DNA of 51,625 nucleotides from Anaerococcus vaginalis ATCC 51170 (GTDB lineage Bacteria > Bacillota > Clostridia > Tissierellales > Peptoniphilaceae), in contig NZ_GG700527.1 of the NCBI RefSeq assembly GCF_000163295.1, forward strand, positions 653,022 to 704,646. The letters are read 5' to 3'. A program made the position numbers and the translations under genes. A model generated the notes under the pieces. That model was not told the origin of the DNA, ran no database searches, and saw only the letters and a list, made by a program, of their open reading frames with translations. Shown piece after piece: positions 36,304 to 45,559 of the stretch. Positions within the stretch are counted from its first letter, which is position 1; each line of letters starts with the position of its first letter.

Positions 36304-39300
36304 ATGAAACTACAATTTAGGCGTCAGAAATTCCAAGCAGATGCTGCAAAAGCTGTAGTTGATGTATTTGCTGGTCAGCCTTATTTGACTCCTTCTTATA
36401 TGATGGATAGAGGTTTAGGACATATCCAGCAATCATTAACAGATGAAGATGATTTCACTGGTTGGAGCAATCAAAAGATTGTACCAGAATTAAATGATAG
36501 ATTGATTCTGGAACATATAAATACAATTCAGAGAGCAAATCAGATTAAGCCTTCAGAGAAACTAGAAGGTAGATATAATCTGACAATTGAAATGGAAACT
36601 GGTGTTGGTAAGACCTATACTTACATTAAGACTATGTATGAGCTTAATCGTGCTTATGGCTGGAGTAAGTTTATAGTTGTTGTACCAAGCATCGCTATCC
36701 GTGAAGGTGTATATAAGTCATTTCAAGTGACACAAAATCATTTTGCTGAAGAGTATGGAAAAAAGATTCGTTTCTTTATATATAACTCTGCACAACTCAC
36801 CGAAATAGACCGCTTTGCATCAGATAGTTCTATTAACGTAATGATTATCAACTCACAGGCATTCAATGCAAGAGGAAAAGATGCAAGAAGAATTTATATG
36901 AAATTGGATGAGTTTCGTTCTCGTCGTCCAATTGATGTTATTGCAAAAACAAATCCTATCATAATCATTGATGAGCCGCAATCTGTAGAGGGTAAGAAAA
37001 CAAAAGAAAATTTAAAACAGTTTAATCCTTTAATGACTCTTCGTTATTCTGCAACTCACAAGTCAGATAGTATTTATAATATGATTTACCGTTTGGATGC
37101 TATGGAAGCCTACAACAAGCGTCTTGTTAAAAAAATTGCTGTTAAGGGGATTACAGAATCTGGTAGTAATGCAACTGAAAGTTATATTTACTTGGAAAGT
37201 ATAAATCTTTCAAAGGCTGCACCTACAGCGACAATACAGTTTGATTTTAAAGGTGCAACTAGCATTAGAAAGATTACTCGTATTGTTTCGGAGGGTTATA
37301 ACCTTTATGATAATTCTGGTCAGATGGAAGAGTACAAGCATGGATTTGTTGTTTCAAGAATTGATGGGCGTGATGATTCTGTAGAATTTATTAATGGTAT
37401 TAAACTTTATGCAGGTGACGTAATTGGTAAGGTATCAGAAGACCAGCTTCGCCGCATTCAAATTAGAGAAACAATCCTTTCTCATATTCAAAGGGAAAGA
37501 GAATTGTTCTATAAAGGCATTAAAGTGCTTTCACTGTTCTTTATTGATGAGGTTGCTAAGTATAAGCAGTATGATTCAACTGGTCAGCCGATAAATGGTA
37601 TTTATGCAGAGATGTTCGAAGAAGAATACAAGGATGTTATCAGTAATCTTCAAATTGGCATGGGAGAAGACGACTACATGAAGTATCTTTCTGCTATCTC
37701 TGAAGATAAGACACATGCTGGATATTTTTCTATCGATAAAAAAGGAAAGATGATTGATAGTAAGGCAAATGAAAAGCGAGAAAACTCTAAGGAAAAAATG
37801 TCGAATGACGTTGATGCTTACGACCTTATTATGAAAAACAAAGAGCTTCTTCTTGATAGAAATCCGAAGAAGTCTCCAGTGCGTTTTATCTTCTCCCATT
37901 CTGCACTTAGAGAAGGATGGGATAACCCTAATGTATTCCAGATTTGTACTTTGAAGCAGAGCAGTAGTGATGTTCGCAAACGTCAGGAAGTAGGACGTGG
38001 TCTCCGTCTTTGTGTTAATCAAGATGGTGAACGTATGGATACAAATGTGCTCGGCAATGATGTACATAGCGTAAATGTGCTTACTGTAATTGCCAGTGAA
38101 AGCTATGATAGCTTTGCTAAAGGTCTTCAGAATGAAATCGCAGAAGCAATTTCTGACAGACCAAAGGCAGTTACTACAGAATTGTTCATTGGTAAGGTAA
38201 TCAAGGACGACAAGGGTAATGAACGGGTTATTGATGGTGATATAGGTAGAGCAATCCATTTTGATCTTATTGTTAATGGCTACATTGATAGGAAGGGTGT
38301 TCTTACTGATAAATATTATGAGGATAAGGCTAATGGTGAATTGAAGGTTGCTGAAGAAGTAGCTGATTCTGCAGGATCTGTTATTGAAATTATTGATTCC
38401 ATTTATGACAGCAGAGCTATAAAGCCTGAAAATGCTCGTAGTAATAATATTGAACTTGAGGTTGATGAAAGTAAACTAGCTATGCCTGAGTTCAAGGCTT
38501 TGTGGGCAAAGATTAATTCTAAGTCTGTATATGTTGTTGATTTTGATACAGATGAATTGGTCAGAAAATCTATTGATTCATTAGATAGAAAACTTCGCGT
38601 TTCAAAGATTTATTTCAAGGTTGAAACCGGAGCTATGGAACAGATTAAATCAAAAGAAGACCTTGTGAGTGGTGAATCCTTTGTTAAGGAAAAATCTGCA
38701 AGCTACGGTAATGTTGTTGCTGCAAATTCTAATGTTAAATATGACTTGATTGGAAAGCTTGTAGATGAGACTGGACTTACAAGAAAAGCTGTAATCCAGA
38801 TTCTTCAGGGTATTCAGCTAGCAACCTTTAATCAGTTTAAGAACAATCCAGAAGAATTCATCATTAAGGCAGCAGCACTTATTAATGATGAAAAAGCAAC
38901 TGCTATAATTGAACATATTACTTACGATGTTATGGATGATAAATATGGAACTGACGTATTTACTGATCCTACAATCAAAGGTCGCTTAGGTGTAAATGCA
39001 ATGAAAGCAAAAAAGCATTTGTATGACCATATCGTTTATGATTCATCAAATGAGCAGGTGTTTGCTACTGAACTGGATACAAACACAAATGTAGCAGTAT
39101 ATGTTAAATTGCCAGACGGATTTTATATTTCAACTCCAGTTGGACATTATAATCCTGACTGGGCAATTGCATTTTATGAAGGAACCGTTAAGCACATTTA
39201 TTTTGTTGCAGAGACAAAAGGTTCCATGGATTCAATGCAGCTTCGTTTAATCGAAGAATCAAAGATTCACTGTGCAAGAGAACACTTTAAGGCAATTAGC

Positions 39301-39366
39301 AATGGTGAGGTTATTTACGATGTTGTTGATAGCTACAAGACACTCCTTGATATGGTAACGAAGTGA
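36304..39366 (+). CDS. res: Type III restriction enzyme, Res subunit
   Basis: A 1020-aa helicase-nuclease that moves along DNA from unmodified Mod sites and cuts. Walker A is METGVGKTYTY (about 97-107), motif II IIIIDEPQS (about 218-226), motif III RYSATHK, and motif VI VRKRQEVGRGLRL (about 557-569). The C-terminal PD-(D/E)xK nuclease has NPDWAI and FVAETKGS (about 952-980). All are intact. AAGGAG precedes the ATG, and it forms an operon with mod. A broken DUF262 gene follows directly. Confidence 0.92.
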   Translation: MKLQFRRQKFQADAAKAVVDVFAGQPYLTPSYMMDRGLGHIQQSLTDEDDFTGWSNQKIVPELNDRLILEHINTIQRANQIKPSEKLEGRYNLTIEMETGVGKTYTYIKTMYELNRAYGWSKFIVVVPSIAIREGVYKSFQVTQNHFAEEYGKKIRFFIYNSAQLTEIDRFASDSSINVMIINSQAFNARGKDARRIYMKLDEFRSRRPIDVIAKTNPIIIIDEPQSVEGKKTKENLKQFNPLMTLRYSATHKSDSIYNMIYRLDAMEAYNKRLVKKIAVKGITESGSNATESYIYLESINLSKAAPTATIQFDFKGATSIRKITRIVSEGYNLYDNSGQMEEYKHGFVVSRIDGRDDSVEFINGIKLYAGDVIGKVSEDQLRRIQIRETILSHIQRERELFYKGIKVLSLFFIDEVAKYKQYDSTGQPINGIYAEMFEEEYKDVISNLQIGMGEDDYMKYLSAISEDKTHAGYFSIDKKGKMIDSKANEKRENSKEKMSNDVDAYDLIMKNKELLLDRNPKKSPVRFIFSHSALREGWDNPNVFQICTLKQSSSDVRKRQEVGRGLRLCVNQDGERMDTNVLGNDVHSVNVLTVIASESYDSFAKGLQNEIAEAISDRPKAVTTELFIGKVIKDDKGNERVIDGDIGRAIHFDLIVNGYIDRKGVLTDKYYEDKANGELKVAEEVADSAGSVIEIIDSIYDSRAIKPENARSNNIELEVDESKLAMPEFKALWAKINSKSVYVVDFDTDELVRKSIDSLDRKLRVSKIYFKVETGAMEQIKSKEDLVSGESFVKEKSASYGNVVAANSNVKYDLIGKLVDETGLTRKAVIQILQGIQLATFNQFKNNPEEFIIKAAALINDEKATAIIEHITYDVMDDKYGTDVFTDPTIKGRLGVNAMKAKKHLYDHIVYDSSNEQVFATELDTNTNVAVYVKLPDGFYISTPVGHYNPDWAIAFYEGTVKHIYFVAETKGSMDSMQLRLIEESKIHCAREHFKAISNGEVIYDVVDSYKTLLDMVTK

Positions 39367-39368
39367 GG

Positions 39369-39780
39369 AAGACTATTTATTCCAACAAAAATAGAAGTTA
39401 ACAAACAAAGTGTGGAGGCATTACTTGGTAGTGGAAGAGTAAAACCCTTTGTTATTCCAGAATATCAACGCTCTTATGCTTGGACTGATGAACAGGTAGA
39501 AATGCTGTTTGAAGATTTATGAGAATTCATGGCTGCTAGTAGAGAAACTGAACGTGAACGTTCGTATTTCTTGGTAATATCGTTGCATATGAAAATAAAG
39601 ATTGTGAGCAAGAAATAATTGATGGTCAGCAGCGTATTACGTCTTTATTACTGTTGTTAAGAGCTACTTACACAAAATTAGTTGTTAGTCCTGTAGCGGA
39701 ACGTAATTAATCAGCAAGTATTGAGCTATGTCTAGACAGTAGCATTGGCTACTGTGATTTATATATTATTGTAACTGATT
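39369..39780 (+). pseudogene. Truncated DUF262 (GmrS/DndB-like) restriction gene
   Basis: The frame reads KIEVNKQSVEALLGSGRVKPFVIPEYQRSYAWTDEQVEML, then a TGA, and after a frame change EIIDGQQRITSLLLLLRATY. IPxYQRxYxW and DGQQR are the DUF262 nucleotide-binding motifs of GmrSD-type modification-dependent nucleases. It has a stop, at least one frameshift, and ends by about residue 130 of a much longer family. A small CAGTAGC/GCTACTG hairpin (39737-39754) follows. Confidence 0.7.
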
Positions 39781-39870
39781 ATGCTAATTATTAATATCAT
39801 CTTAATGTTATTATAATAGCTTCGTATAAAGTTATTATTTAAAAATCTAATTGTATTAGGAGGCGTATAT

Positions 39871-40677
39871 ATGGGGCAAATTATTGAGTTTCCAAATGAT
39901 AAAAAATCAAAGGATAAAATTCGAAAGCTTAAAAAAACTTTGGAAAATCTTGTTTTTGAAAGGGACAATCTTAAATATATAATTTGTGAAAATATAAAAA
40001 CTGAATATATGCTTATTTTTGGAAGTCTTGAGTACAAAATCTATAAAGCTTATTGTAAATATCTTCGTTTGAAAAGAAAAAAAGATATGATTCAAGCGAA
40101 AAAGAATCGTCAAGAAAAAATAAATATGGAAGTTATCGATAGAAAGTTAGACTTAGAATTTACAGAATATAAGAAAAAATTAAATGAAAAAATTGAAGAA
40201 ATTAATACTGCATTAAGGCGTTCAAAATCTGAAATATTATCTGATGATGATGAAAAACGCCTAAAAAAATTATATAAATATATTGTAAAGAAATTACACC
40301 CAGACATAAATTTATCGATAACAAATTCTGAAAAAGAGTTATTTTATAATGCTACTGAATTTTATAAAAATGGGGATCTCAAATCTTTACAAATTATTTT
40401 TGATATAGTTTGCAGTGAAGATATGAAAGATGATATAGGTTTGGCTGGTAAATCTTTGGAAGAAGAGGTAATAAGACTAACTGATTTAGTAAATCTAATT
40501 AAAAATGACATTGAGTTGATTAAATCTATGCCTCCTTATACTTGGAGTATTTACGTGGAAGATGAGAAGAAAAAGTTAGAGAGGTTAAGTCAGTTAGAAA
40601 AAGATTTAAAGAGTTTTGATGACGCATTACGAACGCAAGAAGAATATATAAATAATTTAATTAAGGATGAGATATGA
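39871..40677 (+). CDS. J-domain-like coiled-coil protein (first gene of a three-gene operon)
   Basis: A 268-aa cytoplasmic protein. Residues 10-115 are highly charged and predicted helical or coiled coil. Residues about 125-190 look like a J-domain: DEKRLKKLYKYIVKKLHPDINL with the key HPD at 143-145, followed by a helix. J-domains call Hsp70 chaperones to a client. A second coiled coil follows (200-268). AGGAGG (39859-39864) precedes the ATG. The stop overlaps the HIRAN gene start (ATGA). The operon sits directly behind the restriction genes, but composition matches the AT-rich backbone. Role unknown; a chaperone-recruiting defence or DNA-damage factor is a guess. Confidence 0.72.
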   Translation: MGQIIEFPNDKKSKDKIRKLKKTLENLVFERDNLKYIICENIKTEYMLIFGSLEYKIYKAYCKYLRLKRKKDMIQAKKNRQEKINMEVIDRKLDLEFTEYKKKLNEKIEEINTALRRSKSEILSDDDEKRLKKLYKYIVKKLHPDINLSITNSEKELFYNATEFYKNGDLKSLQIIFDIVCSEDMKDDIGLAGKSLEEEVIRLTDLVNLIKNDIELIKSMPPYTWSIYVEDEKKKLERLSQLEKDLKSFDDALRTQEEYINNLIKDEI

Positions 40678-41075
40678 ATAATTTAGAAAAAAAAGATCAG
40701 AGAGGAATAATTGAGTATCTTTTGAATAAGGAAGTAGGAATTGATTTACCAAAACCTTTTGAGCGTGATATTTATCTTTTTGATACTTATGTTGCTGGGA
40801 CAACACACATTAAAGGAATTGAAAATATTTTATCTTATATCAAAGATGGTGATAAACTAGTTTTTTATCGTGAGCCAGAAAATGAACATGATCCTCAAGC
40901 TATTAGAGTAGAAACATTGAAAAAAGATAAAATCGGCTATGTCCCTCGTCAAGATAATATTATTTTCTCTAGACTTATGGATGCTGGAAAAATTCTTTTT
41001 GCTAAAGTTATTGATAAAGAAATACGAGGTAAATGGCTTAAGATAAAAATCAAAATTTATCTTCATGAAAGTTAG
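40674..41075 (+). CDS. Stand-alone HIRAN-domain protein (second gene of the operon)
   Basis: A 133-aa protein. Residues about 30-130 form a HIRAN domain: FDTYVAGTTHIKGIENI, FYREPENEHDPQAIRVE and IGYVPRQDN are the family's conserved strands. HIRAN domains bind the 3' end of single-stranded DNA at damaged or stalled forks and occur fused to SWI2/SNF2 helicases and nucleases. Here it stands alone. It shares four bases with the J-domain-like gene and is 11 bases before the third gene, so the three are one operon. Confidence 0.8.
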   Translation: MNNLEKKDQRGIIEYLLNKEVGIDLPKPFERDIYLFDTYVAGTTHIKGIENILSYIKDGDKLVFYREPENEHDPQAIRVETLKKDKIGYVPRQDNIIFSRLMDAGKILFAKVIDKEIRGKWLKIKIKIYLHES

Positions 41076-41086
41076 GCTAATAAAGT

Positions 41087-41707
41087 ATGCACTATAAAAA
41101 TAAATGGATTTGCAATAATATATGTATAAGTGATATCAATGATATGAATTTTGAAATTTGCTCAGGAGAACACTGTTTTATTATTGGACATCATATAAAA
41201 GAAAAATATATATTAAAAGAGGCTATCAATAGACTTGTAACAGCAGGCTTTGATTATTTTAATATTTTTGGAGAACAAGCTGATTTATGGTCAGAAGTTA
41301 TAATTACGAAAGAAAACCAAAAAAGACAAATACAAGTAGAGGCAAGCAAAATTGATAGAATGAGTATGTCTTATAACCTTGCTATGTTGGCGACTTTGAA
41401 ACCGGAATCTACAAATTTTGTTATTTCTGATGATGAATATTTTACAGAGTATCTTATAGAAGATCTACATGATATATTCAGTGAAAAGTCTAAATTTACA
41501 CCATTTGATTGGAAAAAATTTAAAGATGGATATGAATTTATTTATCATAAAAAAGATGCTATTGTTAGTATATCAGGGGATATAGCAATTGGATTTCTAA
41601 AAAAAGAAAAAGTATTTAATAGCATAGATAAAGCGTTTAGATATAAACTTTTTGATGGTAAAAGTTTTAATGAGATTTGGGATGAGATTTCAAAAACATT
41701 ATATTAA
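41087..41707 (+). CDS. Unrecognised protein, third gene of the J-domain/HIRAN operon
   Basis: A 206-aa protein of unknown family. The stretch HCFIIGHHIKEKYILKEAI followed by GFDYFNIFGEQADLW looks like alternating strands and helices of a Rossmann-like fold. A second such unit (TNFVISDDEYFTEYLIEDL) follows about residue 115. No signal peptide or membrane helix. The ribosome site is weak, fitting translation coupled to the upstream gene. It ends before a bidirectional terminator. It may be the effector or regulator of the operon; I do not recognise it. Confidence 0.55.
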   Translation: MHYKNKWICNNICISDINDMNFEICSGEHCFIIGHHIKEKYILKEAINRLVTAGFDYFNIFGEQADLWSEVIITKENQKRQIQVEASKIDRMSMSYNLAMLATLKPESTNFVISDDEYFTEYLIEDLHDIFSEKSKFTPFDWKKFKDGYEFIYHKKDAIVSISGDIAIGFLKKEKVFNSIDKAFRYKLFDGKSFNEIWDEISKTLY

Positions 41708-41881
41708 AAAATAATACAAATTAATGGGATTTTATTACTATTTTCAATAATAAATCATAAACTATTTAAAACTAGAATATCTGATATTTAAAACTTAGCT
41801 TTATCATCTGAGAATGCTAAATAAGAAAATTATGAAAGGAAATTTATATTTTAATTATAAACGAGAAAAAAACTATTTATA

Positions 41882-41930
41882 AATTTCTACTTATAATATG
41901 ATTAAAAATCAAATTATAAGTAGAAATTGA
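41882..41930. terminator. Bidirectional terminator between convergent genes
   Basis: A perfect 16-bp stem (41882-41897 with 41913-41928) around a 15-base loop lies between the + operon ending at 41707 and the - gene ending at 41984. A-runs and T-runs on both sides suit termination in both directions. Confidence 0.8.
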
Positions 41931-41983
41931 ATAAAGAAATTATTTAAATATCTATAGAAAAAGATTTACATTTACTTACAAAA

Positions 41984-43015
41984 TTAATCAGCAATATTTC
42001 CTTTAAGCTCAGGAGTATAGTCTCTATCATCTTTATTTTCTATAAATTTTTGGTAAGAATCTTCATCAATGATACATTCTATATTTCCAATCCATTTTAT
42101 TATATTATTATTTGTAAATTTTCTTTTGAACCTATATAGACCATCGTTTATGTCTAATGATTTAACACCACCTAAATCATAATATCTTATATTGTTCTCA
42201 CAACAATATCTTATTTCTTCAGCATCTAGAAAGTAAGATTGACCTAAATCAATACTGAGATTATCTGCACCATATAGAGCCATTGCATAATCTTTGAATG
42301 TTATCAAAAAAGAACAAGATAAAAATTCATTTTTATACTTTACAAAAGTCATCCTTGCCTTATCTTTAAAATTATCATAAAGTCGATAATAATAATCTAT
42401 AGGTCTATAAGTAATACCTTTTCTTTTGCACATATCAGCAGTTATTTCATGAAAAATTTTAATATCATCTCTATTTCCAACATATAGCTCCAAGTCTTGT
42501 TTATAAGATTTCCTTACTTGTTTTCTTCCGTTTTTAGAAAAAGATTGGATAACATCTTCGAATTTTCTTCCATTAATATCTAACATCATTGAAAAAGGGA
42601 ATTGAACATAAGAATACATTTTGTGGCAAAATTCTATGCCATGTTTTTTATATTCATTTACAAGTTTTTCATCATATTCATAATTGGGATCAAATTTAAC
42701 AAGAAATCCATTATTTTTCTTTGCAAAATTCTTGATTTCATTAATTAATTCTATATTTGTTTCTATATCATAAAGATCTGATACTGGTCCACGAGGACAA
42801 TAGAATAGATTTTTTTTTGCTTCTGAATTGTATATAGATAAAACTTGTGCGACAGCAATTATTTCATTATTTTTTTCTATATAAAAATAGTCACTATTCC
42901 ATCCGTTTTTTATTAATGCCCAAATTTTATCTTGGTAAAAACTTGAAGATGGGTGATTATAAAAAAAATCCCAATATTTTTTTACTTTTTCTTTATCATT
43001 TACATTAAGGCGCAT
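41984..43015 (-). CDS. FemAB/MurM-family peptidoglycan interpeptide-bridge transferase
   Basis: A 343-aa cytoplasmic enzyme that would add amino acids from aminoacyl-tRNA to the peptide stem of lipid II. The double GNAT-like fold is recognisable: SSFYQDKIWALIKNGWNSDYFYIE, FYCPRGPV, then FSKNGRKQVRKSYKQDLEL (the FemX/MurM pattern). YDLGGVKSLDINDGLYRFKRKF is near the end (about 300). It lacks the long helical arm of some family members. The ATG at 43015 follows GGAGGA on the minus strand; an upstream ATG at 43075 has no site. It is the only minus-strand intact gene in the window. Confidence 0.82.
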   Translation of the reverse strand: MRLNVNDKEKVKKYWDFFYNHPSSSFYQDKIWALIKNGWNSDYFYIEKNNEIIAVAQVLSIYNSEAKKNLFYCPRGPVSDLYDIETNIELINEIKNFAKKNNGFLVKFDPNYEYDEKLVNEYKKHGIEFCHKMYSYVQFPFSMMLDINGRKFEDVIQSFSKNGRKQVRKSYKQDLELYVGNRDDIKIFHEITADMCKRKGITYRPIDYYYRLYDNFKDKARMTFVKYKNEFLSCSFLITFKDYAMALYGADNLSIDLGQSYFLDAEEIRYCCENNIRYYDLGGVKSLDINDGLYRFKRKFTNNNIIKWIGNIECIIDEDSYQKFIENKDDRDYTPELKGNIAD

Positions 43016-43075
43016 ATATCCTCCGTATATTAACTCATTATATATAATAATAGCAGACATAATGTTGTTTTGCAA

Positions 43076-43259
43076 TTGTAATTTATATTAATAATAAAAA
43101 TTAACACATAATTAATATAATAATTATCTTATATTTATATCTATAAATAATTTACTATATTAAGATTTATATGTAAAACTTACGTAATGAAATAATATTT
43201 GACAATATATATATATATAATTTTAATAGAATTATTATAGTCGAATAAGGGTGAAGTAA
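43076..43259. promoter_or_regulatory. Divergent promoter region
   Basis: Very AT-rich. On +, TTGACA (43200-43205) is followed by an alternating AT tract and TTTAAT about 17 bases later, upstream of the gene at 43260. AGGGTG is its ribosome site. The minus-strand promoter for the FemAB-like gene must also lie here but no clear boxes were picked. Confidence 0.4.
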
Positions 43260-43859
43260 ATGTTGAAAGATTTAGAAAAGATCGAATTTAAATATAATCC
43301 TCACAGAGGGATAAATATTGACATAGATGGATTAGAGGATAAAAAAATTTACCAGTTAATAGATTTGAAAGACTCGCTTACAACTAACCGCTTTTCTACA
43401 GATTTTTTTAAATATTTAGCTCTTTTGGATCAGAGTATTATTTTTAATAAAATTGAGTATGTTAAGAACAATAATTTTGAAAAAATTATTTCAATGCCAA
43501 TTGGTTTAAAAGATAAGCAAGTTAAAAGTTATATTGAATTAATCTCGACTATAGCAAATCTTAAACAACAAAATAAGGATTTAATATATTTATTATCTAC
43601 TATAAGAATAAATGAAAATTCTGATTATAATAAAGCTTGTGTTTTTGGTTCTTCATTCACTTATACTGATGATAAACTTTTAAAGACAACTTTCTACTTT
43701 AAACTTAGGAAATCTTCATTAATGGATGATAACTATGTATATGATAATCAGTATTTTTTAGATAAACTTTATAGTTTTAACATTCAAAATTTAAATTGTA
43801 TTTTAGATGATTTAAAAGAAGTTTTAGTTAATAACTATGTACCCGTGTTTTATGCTTAA
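43260..43859 (+). CDS. Hypothetical protein
   Basis: A 199-aa protein I do not recognise. It begins MLKDLEKIEFKYNPHRGINIDI, has no signal peptide or clear membrane segment, and shows alternating strand-like stretches (ACVFGSSFTYTDDKLLKTTFYFKLRK). It is preceded by a plausible promoter and AGGGTG, and followed by decayed Nudix DNA. It may be full length or the front part of a longer gene. Confidence 0.5.
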   Translation: MLKDLEKIEFKYNPHRGINIDIDGLEDKKIYQLIDLKDSLTTNRFSTDFFKYLALLDQSIIFNKIEYVKNNNFEKIISMPIGLKDKQVKSYIELISTIANLKQQNKDLIYLLSTIRINENSDYNKACVFGSSFTYTDDKLLKTTFYFKLRKSSLMDDNYVYDNQYFLDKLYSFNIQNLNCILDDLKEVLVNNYVPVFYA

Positions 43860-43893
43860 AGAGTTTTATGGATTTTATAATGATAATAGAGAA

Positions 43894-44304
43894 ATGACGA
43901 CACATAGTGAGAGTCACAGCTGTTATTATCAGAGATCAAGCATTGCTTACATACAAAGTAGAAAATCAAAATATCTAGTTGGTGGAGCATTAAATGTTGA
44001 GTAATCAAGCAAATGTGAAATAATTTGTGAAGTGAAAAATAATTAGGGTGGAATTTATATTAAAAGATTTGATGTTTGTTGTCTAGAATCGACTTTACTA
44101 TAAAGGGGAGCTACATTATATGATAGAATTTCATTATAGTATAGACGTGTTTGAAAAATTCCTAATTATATTTTAGATGGTATACCATATGAGTATAAAT
44201 GGATTTAGATTTATAAAATAAGTCAATTTGATATAATATCTAAATTTTTAAAGAATAAATTAGCAAAACGGCACGTATGTATTAAGTATATCGATATTGG
44301 ATAA
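43894..44304 (+). pseudogene. Broken Nudix hydrolase
   Basis: Frames together read VRVTAVIIRDQALLTYKVE, LVGGALNVE, SSKCEIICEVK, then YKGELHYMIEFHYSIDVFEKF-like and FKWIDL-like pieces ending YIDIG. That is the layout of a Nudix (NTP/NDP-sugar pyrophosphatase) protein. The Nudix box GGALNVE..........EV is recognisable, but TAA codons replace two residues and there are several frame shifts. Confidence 0.6.
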
Positions 44305-44429
44305 TAAAAGCAATCCTAGAAAATCTACAATCTGTGGATAAAATCGTGGAAATTTATGTAAAAAATAAAAACATCGATTTAGTATAAAAAAATAATTTGT
44401 AGATAAAATCTCAGATTTGTCATTTATAA

Positions 44430-44595
44430 TAAGCCATAAATAATGCTTCTCCTAAGTAAATCAATACGACACAATCAGAGCTGGAGTCGCAAAAGATGCA
44501 GTAAAATATGTCATCGAAAACAAAAAACTAGACAACTTTGAAAGCGTTCATTTTATTATAGAAGAATCAAAAAACATCATAGGAAACTAACAAAA
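44430..44595 (+). pseudogene. Fragment resembling a macro-domain protein C-terminus
   Basis: YDTIRAGVAKDAVKYVIENKKLDNFESVHFIIEESKN (44465-44575, given here only as position and pattern) resembles the last helix and strand of macro (ADP-ribose-binding) domains. The upstream part is lost in stops. This is a weak call based on pattern. Confidence 0.3.
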
Positions 44596-44846
44596 GAATA
44601 CTTAGGATTCATACTATTTTGTACACAACGAAAAGGAATGATTCTAAAGTCGTCTATGGAATAATAAAATCAATCACACAAAAATTCGTCTAAATATCCT
44701 GTGACATATCAACACTAGCATGATATTTGAAGATACAAACTAAAAACGATATCGAGATTGGATATATTAAATTGATAAATATGTTTGTTAAGATAACGAA
44801 TACAGAATCAATAGATTTGCTCGAAAGAATTTAATAAATAATTTAT
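44596..44846. other. Degenerate non-coding stretch
   Basis: Short frames full of stops; one (from about 44748) reads DIEIGYIKLINMFVKITNTE. No recognisable gene. It ends in the terminator at 44847. Confidence 0.35.
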
Positions 44847-44890
44847 AAGACTTTTAAGGTTTTAAAAGGAACTTTAGAAGTCTTTTTATG
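44847..44890 (+). terminator. Rho-independent terminator
   Basis: A stem of about 15 bp with two G-U pairs (outer arm AAGACTT with AAGTCTT) ends in TCTTTTTATG. It closes the decayed segment before the acetyltransferase gene. Confidence 0.75.
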
Positions 44891-45091
44891 TGAAAATTAT
44901 TTTTTTTCGATAATTAATTTAAATTTATAACATAAGGGATATTATTCTGATAAGTTGTATAAGCTATTGCTATTTGTAATAATGCTTTGATAAAATGATA
45001 TAATAAAAAATTAAAAGATTTTATGTATTATATTTAAGTGATTTATTAAATGTGTTTTAAAAATGATTTTTTATTTGAAGGAGTAAAATAA

Positions 45092-45559
45092 ATGGTTAAG
45101 ATTTATATTCCAAAATATGAAGACTTATGGTTTAGAGAAAGGCTACTATCTGATCCAGACACTATGTCTTATAATAATGCATGGGGAGGAACTATCGATT
45201 TTCCAGAATCCAAGTGGCAAAGATGGTATAATTATTGGATTGAAAAGCCAGATGGAAAAAGGCTTTATAGATATTTAATTGATGAAAATAATAATTTTGT
45301 TGGGGAGATAGCTTATCATTTAGATGAAATAGAGAATAAATATTTAGCAAATATAATTATATATTCAAAATATCGTGGAAATGGTTATGGACGTGAAGGT
45401 TTGAAACTGTTATGCTGTTTGGCAAAAAATAATGGATTAAGAAGTTTGTATGATAGTATAGCTTTGGATAATAGTGCTATAAAAATTTTTTTAGATTGTG
45501 GATTTACTGAAGATTACAGAACTAAAGATATAGTTATGCTTAAAAAAGATTTAGAGTAA
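45092..45559 (+). CDS. GNAT-family N-acetyltransferase
   Basis: A 155-aa acetyl-CoA-dependent acetyltransferase. The acetyl-CoA-binding motif A is IYSKYRGNGYGREGLKLL (about 93-110), followed by the family's SIALDNSAIKIFLDCGF (about 128-144). Substrate cannot be told. GAAGGAG precedes the ATG by six bases. It is a single gene with its own upstream AT-rich region, not obviously linked to neighbours. Confidence 0.85.
   Translation: MVKIYIPKYEDLWFRERLLSDPDTMSYNNAWGGTIDFPESKWQRWYNYWIEKPDGKRLYRYLIDENNNFVGEIAYHLDEIENKYLANIIIYSKYRGNGYGREGLKLLCCLAKNNGLRSLYDSIALDNSAIKIFLDCGFTEDYRTKDIVMLKKDLE

Noticed and set aside
37576-38259. 227-aa open frame on the minus strand inside res
   Set aside because: Antisense to a complete, motif-rich gene, without ribosome site or recognisable domain; a shadow frame.
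41882-41928. AATTTCTACTT at the start of a hairpin, similar to a Cas12a CRISPR repeat
   Set aside because: It occurs once, has no repeat-spacer array, no cas genes are near, and the 16-bp stem lies between convergent genes, so a terminator explains it.
43205-43225. Alternating AT tract as a phase-variation repeat
   Set aside because: Only about eight TA units, between promoter boxes in very AT-rich DNA. Length variation could tune the spacer but nothing shows it does; recorded as part of the promoter.
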